NCBI GenBank assembly: GCA_003242895.1
Contig: QKMY01000026.1
Location: 1-36,533, forward strand
Source: Candidatus Margulisiibacteriota bacterium
Lineage (GTDB): Bacteria; Margulisbacteria; Riflemargulisbacteria; GWF2-39-127
Direction of reading: 5' to 3'
Length of the DNA stretch: 36,533 nucleotides
Below the pieces are notes generated by a model, which searched no databases, was not told where the DNA came from, and saw only the letters and a program-made list of their open reading frames with translations. The translations under genes and the position numbers were made by a program. Shown piece after piece: positions 15,630 through 30,600 of the stretch. The first letter of the stretch is position 1. Every line of letters begins with the position of its first letter.

Positions 15630-18600
15630 TTATCTTAGCTTAATCATTTTGCCTTGCGCATTCGTTGCCCTGCCATTGATTTTTGCTTCGATCTTGTAGA
15701 TATACACTCCGTTGACAACTTCTTCTCCGAGATCATTTTCGCCGTTCCAGGCGGCGTCATTATATTCTTTGGCGGGAGAGGTCCCGTCGGTATCGCCGTC
15801 AAGAACTGTTACCAGTCGTCCGGCAATGGTAAATATATAGATCTTCACCCGATCAGCGTCTTGCGACAGCTTGTACCGGATAGTCGTTCGATGCTCAAAA
15901 GGGTTAGGATAGTTAATGCTCTGTTCGATCTCCGGAACGGCTAGTACCTGGAACACCTTCGAGTTCTTCGACCTGACATACCCTGCGTTATCCGAAGCAG
16001 TATCCATGTTCGCTTCGATCTGCCAGCGCCAGCGGCTCCCTTCCCTGCTCTCCGGCAAACTATCCTGCCAGCCTAAGGTATAATAATATAAAGAGGCTTC
16101 GTTCTTATAATCCCCTGTTCTGATATCGATCACATAATTAGCGCAGGCAGTCTCAAACGGTTCTTGAGAAAGCATATTCCCGGATTCTTCTATAATTGCC
16201 AGTTTGTAGGTTGAATCTACCGGAGTGAAGGCAGGCATTTGCCAGACAAAAGTCGGTTTCGTTGTTTTGACTATGCCTCCATTGTATAGTTCTTTATCTT
16301 TGAGAATTGAGGCAACTAATGAATCCAGGTCACCCGAGGCAGGGGGAGCTATAACGAATGGCCGAGAGTCGGCTGTTGGTACGCTTATTGTTAAAACAGG
16401 TTGTTTGACGGAGGAGTATCCTACCCCAGCTTGGGCCAGAGGGCGGAACTTGTTAGGGATCAGTTTGAGCTTGATACTATAATCGTTGGCAATATTTTTA
16501 TGTATATATGCTACATATACTCCTTTATAGGATGGAATCTCCACAATAACAGGATTGACCGTACAATAATTGTTTATTGTATTTAACACGATGCTATTCG
16601 ACCAATTGACGCCATCATTTGATCGTTTATACAAGATATTGCCTACACTATTGATACTCACTGAATGCCTATAATTGAAATGATCAGTTATATTCAGGTA
16701 ATCTCCGTTTGTTTTTATTCCAGAAGTCAATAAAGTCGAATTCTGAAGGCCTGGGATTAATAGCGTATTTCTCATTATTTTCTTTGCATATGCAGTTGTT
16801 GTCAGTGACCCGCTACTGCTACTCTTTCCTCGTATGCACGATGTTTTAATGGTATATACATTACGGGGCAGAGTAAGCGTAGTATTGTAAAAATTCCAAT
16901 CTAACAGGAAGTTTGTGCCATTATTATCAGTAATTTCTACATAACTATAGGCGATATCCGAATTAGAACTGTTGAAGTAAATCCGCTGGGTAGAATTAAG
17001 CGTAAACGACACTGTATCATAATCCCAATCACGATTTGTATCAAAGCTATAAACAGCGGCTATTAACGAAGGGAAATCAGCACCATATTCCGATTCAAAT
17101 ACAATATTGTCCGTAACACATCCGACAGATAAATGATCGAGTATATTGCCCGTAACATAAACATCCAGAACGTTATTCACGCTTATAGCGCTTATATTTT
17201 CGGTGGTATTCCCTGCGGCGTCGGTATCGACAATCCTGATGGTATACGTGCCATCATCGACATAATCTCCATTATCGTCCGTTCCATTCCAGGTAACGGC
17301 AATGTTCTGGTTACTAATGATAGCATTATTATAAAAGCTCTTAATTATATTATTGTTCACATCCAGGATCGAAAGCGTCACGTAATTGATACTATTGGCA
17401 TCATTAACATTAAAGGTTGCAGAGTAGAGATGATTATCGTAGAGAAAATTGTTGTAGACTGACGGCACATCTACCATGGTTATTGCCGGTTTGGTTGTAT
17501 CGAGAATAATAGTATCGCTTATCGACAAATAATTACCTGCATTGTCATAAATCCGTGAAAAAACTGTTTTAGTGCCGTCACCGCTACTCAAAATCCACTC
17601 TTTTGCAGAATCGTAGGTAAATGCTGAATAATTGCTTGCGTTTTCATTTTTTAATTCCATATTAGCCGATATTCCGGAGGCATCCATATTAGCAGCATTC
17701 AAGATGACATTAGCCGTTTTTGTATAAGGTTGTCCGTTATTAACCGCGAGGGTCCCGGCAGGTGAAGTCTTATCGTAGGTAATTGAGGCGCTGGTAACCG
17801 TCGAATTCCCTGCGTCATCGACGACTTTTACAAATACTGTCCTTAAGCCGTCTTGTCCCGAAGCTAGAGAACAAGCGCTGATTGCCGTGCCGGATGACTG
17901 AGTGGGATTAAGCGCTGTTTCTGTCCAATTGATATTGTCTTTTGATAAAAAGTACCTGGCCACGCCGGAATGCGTATCTGCGTAATTAAAGGCTGTAGAT
18001 ACATTCAAGGTATTGGTGTACTGACCAGCATTGCTATTGACGGACAGGTCCGTTACAGAAGGGGACGTCGCATCCCACTTGAAGGGGCCGAACGATGCGG
18101 GTGAACCTTTGTTGCCTGACACATTTCTTCCAACTATATGCAAGTAATATCCGGCTGCGCTTGTAAGATCGGTAAAGGTCAATTGACCTGAAGTCCAGGC
18201 GTTGTTAATCGCGTCTACCGGAACTGACGGACCCTCAGTTAAAAGATAATAATAGTCGTTTGAATTATCTATTCCAAAAATAGCAGAGAAAACCAAAGCT
18301 CCTCCGTTTGGGGGACCATACCACGTATTTGTTGCCGGGCATGTCACTCTTGGGTCACATGGCAAGGTGTATTGGCTCAATACCGGACTGGCAGCAGTTG
18401 TCTTTCCGTCGCTATTAATATATTGTATTTGATATCCGTATTGGCAATTCGAACGAAGCCCGGTATCAGTATAGCTTGAAGTATAAGGAACAGAAGACGA
18501 GCCATCACCTCCATTGCCGCCTCCCGGATAAATGATATTATATCTGATCAAGCTTTTGTTCTCGACGTTACTATCTTTTAAAGCCGGTTTAATCGTTATT

Positions 18601-21600
18601 GAAGTTGCGGTTTTCGTTTCGATAATAAGTTCATCTGCTGCCGGATCATGGATCAGGGTAGAACAACCCATCGAGAACCAGGGACTTCGGTTCCCGACGT
18701 CATCGACTGATCTTGCCCGCAAAGTATGGAGAGAGTTCTCCTTCAAATCGGCTGGGCTGTACTGATAAGTTGCGTTATATGGCCCAATGATCGGCCCATC
18801 ATCGAGTTCATATTCATAGTTGAGGGTGGCCGGGTCATTTGGTCTATTGTCATTGATTGCAACTGCATTAAAAACCATAGAGGTTGTGTTAATTGTACAG
18901 GATAAGTCAGTCGGTATGTTCGGAGAAACCGTGTCAACTTTAAATGATTTGCCATACCAGTCACCTATATTTCCCGCTTGGTCAACAGCCCTCACGTAGA
19001 AATAATTAATATGCTGTGTGCCATTACTCACGGTAAAAGAATAGCTGTCATTAGTTATGATATTGATTTCTTGCGGATTGATTTCCTGACTATTACCGGT
19101 ATTAATAACCGCTGTTTCGTAATGGTCGAAAGGACTAAATCCGTCGTTATCAACGCTGTACCGGACGGTGCAGTTTCTATTGCTGCTCCAGGTATCCGCA
19201 TGTGTCGGGGAAGTAATACCCGGAATAACAGGTTTTTGCGTATCGATATTACAAAAATAGCTTGCTTGCGCGCTGATATTACCAGCATTATCGACAGCGT
19301 TGACATAAACTGTCCATATGCCATTATCCAGTCCCTTACTAACCGTATCGGAATTCGTATATGCCATACCCGAAGCGGTGTCTTTTTGGAAACGATAATA
19401 ATATCCTGAGATGCCTGAAGTATCTGTTCCATTGAATTTCACGGTCACTGAGGTATTATTCGACCAGCTTACCTGGCTAGGATGAGTAGAGGAAGTAATC
19501 GACACATCAGGAGCTGTTTTATCGTATATGATACTCTGAGAAGTCGCTGGCGAAGATACATTTCCGGCTTTATCAACGGCTTTGAGGCTCATTGTCTGAA
19601 AACCTTCGGTCGACAGATTGACGGTAAAATTAGTGGTTGTCCCATTGTAGAGAACAGATTGCCAACTGCCGCCGTTTAAAGAATAGAGCAGATATCCGAT
19701 ACCGTTCATGTCAGTTGCGCCGGCGGCTATGCTCACATAATTCTGAGTAACGTATTTATTCCAATTGTTAATACTGAAGGTCGGAGTACCGTCGCATACC
19801 GTATCGACAACAATCCGGATAACATTCCCGGAAGCTATGTTGCCAGCTTTGTCCTGAGCGAATGCATTGATATCCCATTGCCCAAGCAAACCAAGATTAC
19901 CTGTCGCGCAGCTAAAAGGAATATCCTGCACTGACTGGGAAAGTGCCCCGGAAGAAAGTGTCACGGTACTATTGGCGGTTGTCGCGATAATCCAATAGTT
20001 CTTGAGATTAGTGTCGGAGCACGAAGCGTAGAACTGGATATTGCTACTCACCAGATAAAAGGGAGTAGTATTATTAACGAGCTTAATATAATTGAACGGA
20101 CCTTCTTTAAGCTGCACATCCGGCAACGTATTATCGACACAAATATCCTTATGTGACGATATTGTATTCTCCGCCTTGTCCGTAGCGCTAACCCTTATGT
20201 GATACCAGCCATCAGCAACATAACTCCGGTCATCCCGGCCGTCCCAGTTCACATTTATTGTATTACCGTTACTGCAACTGCCATCGAATATTCTTCTAAC
20301 CGGGCTATTGGTTGAAGTAAGAATGTCGACATTCACGGAGAGAGATGCTGACCACGTACTAACATCGGATGAACTGAACGATACTGTGGTACGGTCTTGA
20401 ACAGAAACACTAAGTGACGGAGAGATATAATCAGTATTGAGCGAGAGATTATAAATCCCCGGCATCGAGGTATCAACAATAAACGGCAGGTTCAAAGCGA
20501 ATTGTGATTTCTTATCAAAATAGTCTTTTCCTTCGACACAGAAAGCATAGGTCCCGTCCGTACCTCTTCCCTCACCGTTCCAGGTAACAGTCACAGCCCC
20601 AACAACAGTCGGATGCCAATCATGGAGCACCGCTACTATTTCTGACCGGTCATTCTCGACAAACTCCCTGACCAGCTTAATACGCATATTAGATGTACCG
20701 GGAACAGATAGCAGATCGATTTGACCGAACTTCAATGGTTTCACCGGATACAAGGTATTCTCATCGAATTTATAAACAAAGGTAATCAATTTCTGAACCA
20801 GCGGAGAAAAAGGATTATGGCTGATAGATTGCGAAGACACACTGACAGCTCCGGAATCTGGAATGTTAAAGGAACTCTCGACCTGCTCTATTTTGATCAG
20901 CTTCTCCGAGACTGTCCTTGCGTTATTACCGGCGAAATCGGCAGAATCAAGGACCAGCTTGTAATAGGCCTTTTCGTTACGGGTAATACCTTGATCGTCG
21001 GTACCATCCCAGACGAAATCGATACAACCGTTCAGGTCGGGACCTTTGTCAAAGACTTCGTCCCGGGCAATTGTTCTGATCAAGCGATCATTTTCATCAA
21101 AAACGGCGAGCGATCTGATGTAGGCAGATTCGGATATTTCGATAAAAATCCTGAGCGTATCATCCAATCCATCTCCATCAGGAGAGAAACAGTTGTTACC
21201 TGGCCGATCAGGATTATTAAAGGAAATTATTTCGGGCGGTGTTGTATCGATCTTAAGCTTATCAGGAACCCCATCCATCAGCGTATGGGTAAGCATTCCA
21301 TTACCAGCGGAATCAACGATCCCCGCGATTGTGATCGGGGTATCTTTTTCGCCATAATCTTCATCTATTCTGGCACGGGCCATTATTGTGTTTGGGTTAA
21401 CGGTGACGATATCACATGGGATATCATTATATATTTTAAAAAATGGAAGGAGAGAACAATCAATATCCTCCGAAAAGACCGCTTTCACCCAGAGATATCC
21501 CGAACGAACGAGATATTCGTTAATATCCAGCGGACTTACCTTAAGGTCCGAGGTATCAACGCCATTCGGGTCACTGCTGTACCAGACAGAATACGTTGTC

Positions 21601-24600
21601 AGTTCAGGGCGCAGCGTATCAATCAACAAGTGATTAAGAGAAATCGCCGAACCATTACCGCTAAAATCATTTGCGCTGCCGATACTCACTGAACATATTC
21701 CATCCATTCGTTCTTCAGGGATATCGAATGTGTACTCCAATTGTCCGCCATTATGCGCAACTGACTGACATCGAAGAACGGTGTTTACTGAAACGATGCT
21801 GATATCAGGGATATCAACTAAGGGCTCAGAATAAAGAGCTGTTATCTTTAGCTCGCCGGATTTAATTGGCGAACAAGGAGTATAGGTTAGTGAGAGTAAT
21901 TCCGGAGTAACTGTATCGATGATAATATTACACGAAACTGCGGACATGGAATTAACGGCAAAGTCTTTTCCATTCCTGATGACAAGGATGTTATTGCCTT
22001 CGAGGCCCCCTTCCTGGTTTATGGTTTGAGGAGTAAGGCTTGCGGGAATTATGAACCGACTGATAACTTTTTTACCGGACTTGCGAACTTCTATTGGTAG
22101 TAGTTCAAGGTTAGGTTTGACGATCCTGATATCCGGCAAAGCATTCAATTCTTCTGAAAAATTGATGGTAATAATGAGTTCTCCGGCTTTGACGGGGGTC
22201 TCGTCGCTATACTCGATCCCGACTATCTCAGGCGCTGCCGGATCATAGATAATGCTAACCGGATTGCTTGTCGCGCTCTCGTTCCCGGCGTTGTCGATTG
22301 ATGCAACACATATCGTGTTCTCGCCTTCGGTCAGATTGACAGTGATATGAAAATCATTTTCACAAAGAAGATATTGGGCCTCTTGCGAACCAGGAGAACT
22401 TAAGACCGAGCATCTGACAGTGCTGCCGGCTTCTGCTACTGCGCTGACCTGAACGACGTTTATGCTGGTAAAAGCATCGATAGCGCACAAGACCGGTTTC
22501 ATGGGTTTCACCGTGTCTACAATGATATTACTCACCAAACTGTTCATCTTATTCCCGAGAATATCTGCCACTTGCAGAATTACCTGGTACCGTCCGTCAG
22601 GCACGATGTTTCCATTATTTCCCCGGCCATTCCATAAAAATTCGTCATTCTTTTCATACGTCCTGGTCAGCGAATATACTACTTGGCGGGCTTCGTTCAC
22701 GATGCTGTAGTTCGCACTTACTCTATGCGACAGTCTGTCGCCCGCTGTTATTCCCGATGAAAGATCAACGGTCACAGCCATAGCATACAAGTCTTGTATT
22801 CCGTCACCATTGGGAGAAAACGCGATATTTTCTTCGCGAGTACTCACGGTCGGTATGGTGGAGGCTATTGTCATACTTTTGGTGATAAGCTGCTGCTCTC
22901 CGGTTATCAGATCAATGACTGACAGCTGTAAGGTATATTCCCCGTCAGCAACACCAGCTCCATTCCAAATAAAATTAAAACTCTGCGGTATGAGATTATC
23001 AGTGACTTGCTCTCCCCGGCAAAGCGAAACAATCCCGGAAAATTGATTTTCCGGACCTACTTTATTAACCAACTCAAGGGTTTGCCGATAATGTCCTGAC
23101 CCGGCAGTTATACTCCACGAAACCGAAACTTCGTCCAGCAGTCCGTCGCCGTTCGGAGTGAAATCATGACACGCAAGCCCGGCCTCCATTTTTTCATAAA
23201 TATTAAAAGTCGTAAGCTCCCCGGACCTATTTCCAGCTTGGTCTATTATCTGGAACTTAAAGGTATAAACTCCTGCCGGCAGCATGGCCCCATTAAATTT
23301 TCCATCAAATTGAAAGGATTTTTCTCCGTTAATCTCCTGACCACTTTGAATCGTGTTCAGGGTAACGACACCGAGAAGCAGCGTGACCAGTTCATTTACC
23401 GGCTCGCTTAGATTGTAGCTGACCGTCATTATCTCGCCCATATAAGGACGGATAAAAGTACGATGCCCCGCTATCATTATTCCAGGAGCTACCGGATCAT
23501 AGATAATAATTACCGGATTACTTGTCGCACTCTTGTTTCCGGCGTTGTCGACCGATACAATACTTACCGTGTTCACGCCTTCGGTCAGATTGACGGTAAT
23601 CTGAAAGCTATCGGCTCCCTCATCCCGGCCTTCTCCCGTAGGGCAAAAGATAACTGGAGAGACGTATTCCTTAGAACTATTAAAGCCAAGGACTGAACAC
23701 CTGACGGCAGTTCCGGTCTCTGCCTGTCCTGATATCTTCATTTTGTTCTTATTAGAATAATTATTCATACTGCTGATAAGAGGGGTTATCGGGCGCTCAG
23801 TATCCAAAATTACAGTGCGTTCGAGATCTATGACCGTTGTCCCCAGAATGTCCGTGCCAATTAAATTGATTGTATATTTACCGTCAGCGGCCTTCTTCCC
23901 CTCCGACGTTTCTCCGTTCCAAATAAAGCTATTGTTTTTTTCGAACTTGTAATAATTCTCATATACTGTTTGACCGGAACTATTGATGACGGTCAGATCA
24001 GCACTGACACTTACGGACAACCGTGAACTCTCTTCTATTCCGGCTGATAAGTTGACGTATATATCGAGTTGATATGCATCTTTCACGCCGTCGAGGTCAG
24101 GAGAAAATTCACTATTTTCTTCACTGAAACTTATTGTCGGCACTACTGACGCAACTGAAATGCTCCTGGTAACAACCTGTTGTTCCCCGGTTATGGTATC
24201 GGTAACTTGCACCATAAGCGTATACTCGCCATCATCGACGTGCGCACCATCCCAGATAAAGTGTGAAATTAGCGGCGTGCAGTTGTCATGGAGAAACACT
24301 CCTTGCCAGGGTGACGCAAATCTCCCGAATTCTTGATCTGTCTTTCCGGCTTTATTGAATAATTCCAGGGTTTGCCGATAGGTTCCTGAACCGCCCCGGA
24401 TAGACCACTGAATATTCATCGTGTCCAGCAGTCCGTCACCGTTGGGGGTAAAATCATGACAGCTAAGATCAGCTTCCAGTTTTTCATAGATTGAAAACGT
24501 GACCATTTTTTCTATCCGGTTCCCTGCCTGGTCAACATAACAAAAATTCAATCCATAGAGACCTATAGGCAATTCGTCTCCGTAACCGGACATGCCGTCA

Positions 24601-27600
24601 AAAGCTACCGTCTTTGTTCCCTGAACTTCTTTTTTGTTACTCAAAATAGAGAGATTCTTCCAGACTCCTCCACTGTTTCCCTGAAGGATTATTGTTTCTT
24701 CTACGGGTTCATTCACGTTATACGTTACGACTAAGACTTGATTTTTGTATGTCTGAATAAAAGACCGGTACCCGTCAACGACCACGATCGAAGGCGTCGT
24801 TGTATCAATAGTTATGCTCCCGGTACAGACATTCTGGATGTTTTGGGCATAATCTTTCCCATTTCGGATAACTACGGTATTGCTGCCTTCCAACGCTCCC
24901 AGCCGATTTATGGTTTGCGGGGCCAGGGTTGCCGGAATGATGAACCGGCTGGTAACTTCTTTCCCTGATTTACGGACTTCGAACGGCAGAAGCTCAAGCC
25001 TTGTGTTAACTATCTTGATCTCCGGAAGGATATTCAGCTCTTCGGAATAAGTGACGGTTATTATGAGTTCTCCGGCTTTAACCGGACTCTCGTCACTATA
25101 CTCGATCCTGGTAATTTCAGGAGCTACCGGATCATAGATAATGCTCTCCGTATTGCTTGTTGCGCTCACGTTCCCGGCACTGTCAATCGATACAACACTT
25201 ACCGTGTTCACGCCTTCGGTCAGATTGAGAGTAATCTGAAAAATGCCGTTGCCCTCATCCCGGCCTTCTCCCATAGGGCGAAGGAGCACTGGTGCGACGT
25301 ATTCCTGAGAACTATTAAAGCCAAGGACCAAACACCTGACAGTGTTTCCGGGTTCTGCCTGTCCATTTACCGGAACCACATTGAGACTTGTGCAGGCATC
25401 AATCGTGCTAACGACCGGAACAACCGGCTTCACAGTATCTACGATGATATTTCTCACCAGATTGTTCATCTTGTTCCCGAGAGTGTCGGTTGCTTCAACG
25501 ACCACCCGATATTGTCCGTCGCACGCTAATATGGAGTCATTGCCTCTGCCGTTCCAAGTGAAGCGGTCATTATTTTCATAAAATTCAGACTGTTCGTAAA
25601 CTACCTGACCGGAATTATTCTCTACCCGGTAGTTTGCACTGACTTTTTTCGAAAGCCGGCTACTTTCAGATATTCCAGCGGATAGTACGGCAGACACGTC
25701 AAGGGTATAGAAATCTCTTATCCCATCACCATTGGGAGAAAACGCGATATTTTCTTCGCGAGTACTCACGGTCGGTATGGTGGAAGCTATTGTCATACTT
25801 TTGGTTATAAGCTGCTGTTCTCCGGTTATTGTATCGATGACTGACAGCTGTAAAGAATATTCCCCATCAGCTGTTCCAGATCCATTCCACAGAGCATAAG
25901 CAGTTATGGAGATAGTGTCGCTGACCTCTACCTGGTAAGGAATGGCAAACTGAGCAAATGCACTTTCTGCTTCTCCTTCTTTATTTATCAATGTGAGGGT
26001 CTGCCGATAATGCCCTGATCCGGCAGTTATACTCCACGAAACCGAAACTTCGTCCAGCAGCCCATCGCCATTCGGCGTAAAATCGCGGCACAAAAGGCCA
26101 GCTTCCATTTTTTCGTAAATGTTAAAAGTCGTAAGCTTCCCGGACCTATTTCCAGCTTGGTCTATTACCTGGAACTTCAGGGCATATAATCCGGAAGGTA
26201 AGGTCGTAACTCCATCTTTTTTTCCATCAAATAAAAATATCCTATTCCCGGTAATCGTATGCGCCGGGACAAGTTCACAGCACTCTTGCCAGTTACCGGA
26301 GGCATTCGAAATAACCTGACCGTTACCAGAGGGTTCACCGGCAGATAAAAGAGTTATCACGCCTTCGGTTAATTCGTTGGTATTGTAACTGACGGTAAGC
26401 GTATCTCCCTTACAAGGTTGAATAAAAACATTATTTTCAGCTACTATCTTAGGAGGCGTGGTATCGAGAAAAAAGTCCCGGTTAAGAACGGTCGAGATAC
26501 TGCCAAGAGAATCACAAGCAGTGATCCTGGCAACGTACATTCCGTCAGGCACCGCATAGCCTTGGACATTGGTTCCATCCCAAGTAAATCGGGTATTACC
26601 CGGCGGCATATTTTCTTCGTAAGTACGTATCTCGTTCCCGGCATAATCTGCAATGACACACTTAATTCTTAGAACTGTCGAAAGGTCCCTGCATTCACGT
26701 ATCGAGGATGATCCGTCCATCCGGACATCAATATTGAACGTATCCTGATAACTGTCACCATTGGGAGAAAAATATTCTACTAACTCGTTACAATTGATTG
26801 TCGGAAGTTCGCTGACGAGTACAAACTGAACCTCTTTCCTGATATCTTCTTCAGAAACCGGATCGTTCAGTCTGACAACTAAGGTATACGCGCCGTCCTT
26901 TGCCTTGTTCCCGCTACTGTCAGCACCATACCAGCTACTATAATATTTCCTGCCGTCCAGGCCTTTTGCGTCAACGAACCTGACGAACTCTTTTCCGTCC
27001 CGTTCAATCCAGATAGAAGCTTTGGTCGTATCGCTACCGCCGGTATAAGAAACTTTGATCTCGCTTACGTCCCTGACATTATCATCATTCGGAGAGAAAC
27101 TATGGGCTATGACCTCTTTAATCTCGATTGGGGATACCGGAGCCAGACATTCAAAGGAAACCCGCTCTGTTACAGTATTCCCTGCTCTGTCTACAGCGGT
27201 TATTGCAAAGACATACCGGCCGGGAGCAAGCAAGGTTTTGCTGATATACCCTGAAAAGGTTACGTGCTGCTTGCCGACTTGTTTAGCGTCAAATATGGTA
27301 TCAAGTACTTTCAAGGAACTATCTTCGAGCTTAACCGTAAGTTGGGATTCTTCACTCAAATAGAAATCAACGCTGAATTCTTCGCCGGTTTGAGGTCTGA
27401 ACGCTGTATTCTTACAACTTATATTCGAGAGCTTAGGAGAAGTCACGTCCAGCTTCAGGATGCTGCTATATTCCTGCGACAATTTCCCCTGCTGGTTGCG
27501 GGCAATCAGAACAAGAATATACGTGCCGTCGTTAAGCCCGGTCAGAAGCTTATCAGGGAGCCGGCATTGGTTAGCTCCGGCCGTGAACTTAACGAACCCG

Positions 27601-30600
27601 GACTTTCGCTCAGAAATGCCGTCGCCTCTTAACACGAACTCAACTTCCGATTCTTCTGCCAGCGAAAACCGCAGATCAACGCCATTGCTGATTGAGCTGT
27701 ATTCGCGTGACGGTGAGATTCTGCTGATGAGTACATTACCTTTTTTTACATCAAGGGCCCTCGCGAGGGTTGCAGACGTGTTGCCCGCCCTGTCCATGAA
27801 CTTAAAGGTATAATTGTAGGTGCCGTTATCGGCGGTAGTCGTTTCTTTCATCCCGTTCCAAGAGAGTATCTTATTCCCGGAAACAAAGGTTTCGACTAAC
27901 TTTTTTAGTAATGAATTATCTTTATTATAAATATAGAGATATCCTGTCCCCGGCTCAGAAACGCTGATGTTCCAGATAATAGAATCCTTATCTCCGTCAA
28001 AATCCGGAGAAAACACTTCGTTTTCCACTTGAAAAGAATTGATAGACGGGGCAGAATTATCGATCTCAAAAGGGATATCCATCGAAACGGAATTCCCATT
28101 ACCATCTGTACAGTTAAGGATATAAGAATAAGTTCCATCAATGCCGGTTGTCGGAGAGTGTTCGATAACAATCCGCTTTGCCGACGTTACGCTCATCTTA
28201 GTGACGAGCTGTTCTTCCCTACCTTGAAGAGTAACAGCTACATCAATCGTAGGAGAAAAATTATCTTTTATGGAAACGGTCAAATTGTTGCTTTTATAAT
28301 TACGAGAAAAAAAAGAATGCTCAAGTAAGGGCTCAATAATCTGCGGTGACTCATTATCGACATAGAAACTGACATTTTCGTTCGTGGTGACGCCATATTC
28401 GTCTTCTGCGGCCATCTCAAAGTAAAAAAGTCCCGAAATATTCTTACCACCCATCATACCTTTGAGTTCGTTCAAGGAAACGGAGTAATTCCTAACGTTT
28501 TGAGCCCCTTCACCCTGACGATTATGTTGAACTCCCGGCTTAAGGTTACTGGTAGCGATCAGACCTTTCACGCTATCGTACAGATTGATTCCGACTGCAG
28601 AAATCGTGACACCTTCGGGTGACTTCACGCCAAACGTCAGCGCAAAATCCTGTATGCCCGATACAAACGACAGGCTTTCTCCCGTAAGATGTACGTTCAC
28701 GATCTGCGGCTTGTTATTTTTGATGGTTAAGCTGGTTGTCGTGAGCGATTCATTCCCGGCTTCGTCTTGTATCCTGACAATGACTAAGTAGCTGCCGTTC
28801 TCCATTGTCTGACCATTATCATCGAATCCCCGGAAAACTATCTCGTCACTTCCCGACACAACTTTTTCCTGAGAAAAAAGAACGTTCGAACTCGCCGTCG
28901 CCTGTCTTCGAAGGGAATACCATACATGTACCAACGACGAAAAATTATCAGCGGGGGCTATAAAAATCGAAACAGGTCCTTTCGCGAAATTGAACTCCCG
29001 GTCCGATAGGTTAATAGTTGGAATCCGAGGAGGAGTATTGTCCACAATAAATGAGTGGGTGACGATTGCCATGTTCCCTGCAAGGTCCCGGATTTCAGCG
29101 GTAATTGTATGTCCGCCTTCTGTCAGTCCTTTGAGCATATCAAAAACCTGGGCTGAACTATCTCCAAGTCCCAGTGCTACAGTCTTCTTGTTTCCCTCTA
29201 CGAAAAACCTACTATTGAAGGTAGTGCTAACCGCATCCCAAAGATTCCCGCTCCATTCAAAAAAGTTATTTGTCCGTTTCGATGAAATAATCCCGGTATT
29301 TAATTGAGCCCCTTTTATCTCCGGTGCGTGGTTATCAAGCATAAACGGCAATAGTCTTTCAGCCCGATTACCAGCTTTATCCTGAATGGAAATCCGAGCG
29401 TAATAGTTACCGTCTTTCCAGTCGTTCCCAACAAATCGGGAAGTTATGAAAAACTGAACCTCCCCCCTGCCTTCGTAATATCTTAATCCTTCAACGAAAT
29501 GTCCATTCTCATCAAGAATATTCACTGATATTGAGAGGTCGGCCGGGGATAAATTGTCACTGACTATGAATGATATCGCATTTTCTTTGTTGAGCTTGCT
29601 GCTATACCTGCCAGAGGTCAGATTAGGGCTGGAGATAACCGGAGCAGTGCTATCAACGAGTATTGTCCTGGTAACGATGAGCTCGTTGTCAGCCACGTCC
29701 CTAACCTTCAGGAATATTTCGTATTCCCCGTCAGGGATATTCGAGGTTGGAGCCCAAGTTATAGAAGTCTTTCCCTGAGGCACGCAGAACATGGTATTTA
29801 ATATGTTAATCATCTTTGCAATATTCGCTGCGCCCTTACCTGACGATCCCCTGATTAAAGAACCGACATAAACATCACATTGCTTAATAGGTTTGTTAAC
29901 ATTATCAGTCAGGTCAAAGGAGATAGTATTACGTGGATTACGGGCTACCGACCAGGGACTGAAGTCAAAGTCCAGATTGCTGATTTGGGGCGGGGCCCGG
30001 TCAAGGATAAGCGGAAGGACCTTATTCTCGCCGACGTTACCGGCTTTGTCGATAGCGAAGATGGTTATGGTACAAAGACCGTCAGGGAGAGCTTCAGCAG
30101 GGACCTGATTTATCACGCTCTTACCGGATTGTGCTGACTCCTTGTAATGCAACTGATTCTCGCCCAGCCATGAAAGAGCTAACATCTGGTACTGTGCCAA
30201 CTCTTTGACGTCATCGATAATGACCTTGCCAGAGGCGTCCATAAGCTTGACGAACAGTTTCACATTCTCGTCGTATCTGATATAAGCCTTAAAATCAGTA
30301 CTAGTTGCCGGATTAAAGACCGGCGAGTCATACGAAAATACCGAGAACGAGGGCGGTATGGTATCGACGGTTATTTTTTTTGTAGTTACAGGACGGTTGA
30401 TGATTTCGGTATTCCTGGTGGCATAGGTGATGAAAAGGTAGTTATCCCCCTCGCTCATAAGATGCACATTTTTCAGTTCAAAATTCTTTTTAATATAAGC
30501 TTCATTGATGTTATTAATGATTACTTTATCCGTTTTCGGATCGACTTTGGTCTGATACGGTGCATAGGTGATGATTTGATAATCTTTGTCTTTTTGAAGT

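Noticed and set aside
20721-21692. 323-codon plus-strand open frame
   Set aside because: It lies wholly antisense to the giant gene. Its translation has no family signature, and the minus frame shows clear Ig-like modules there.
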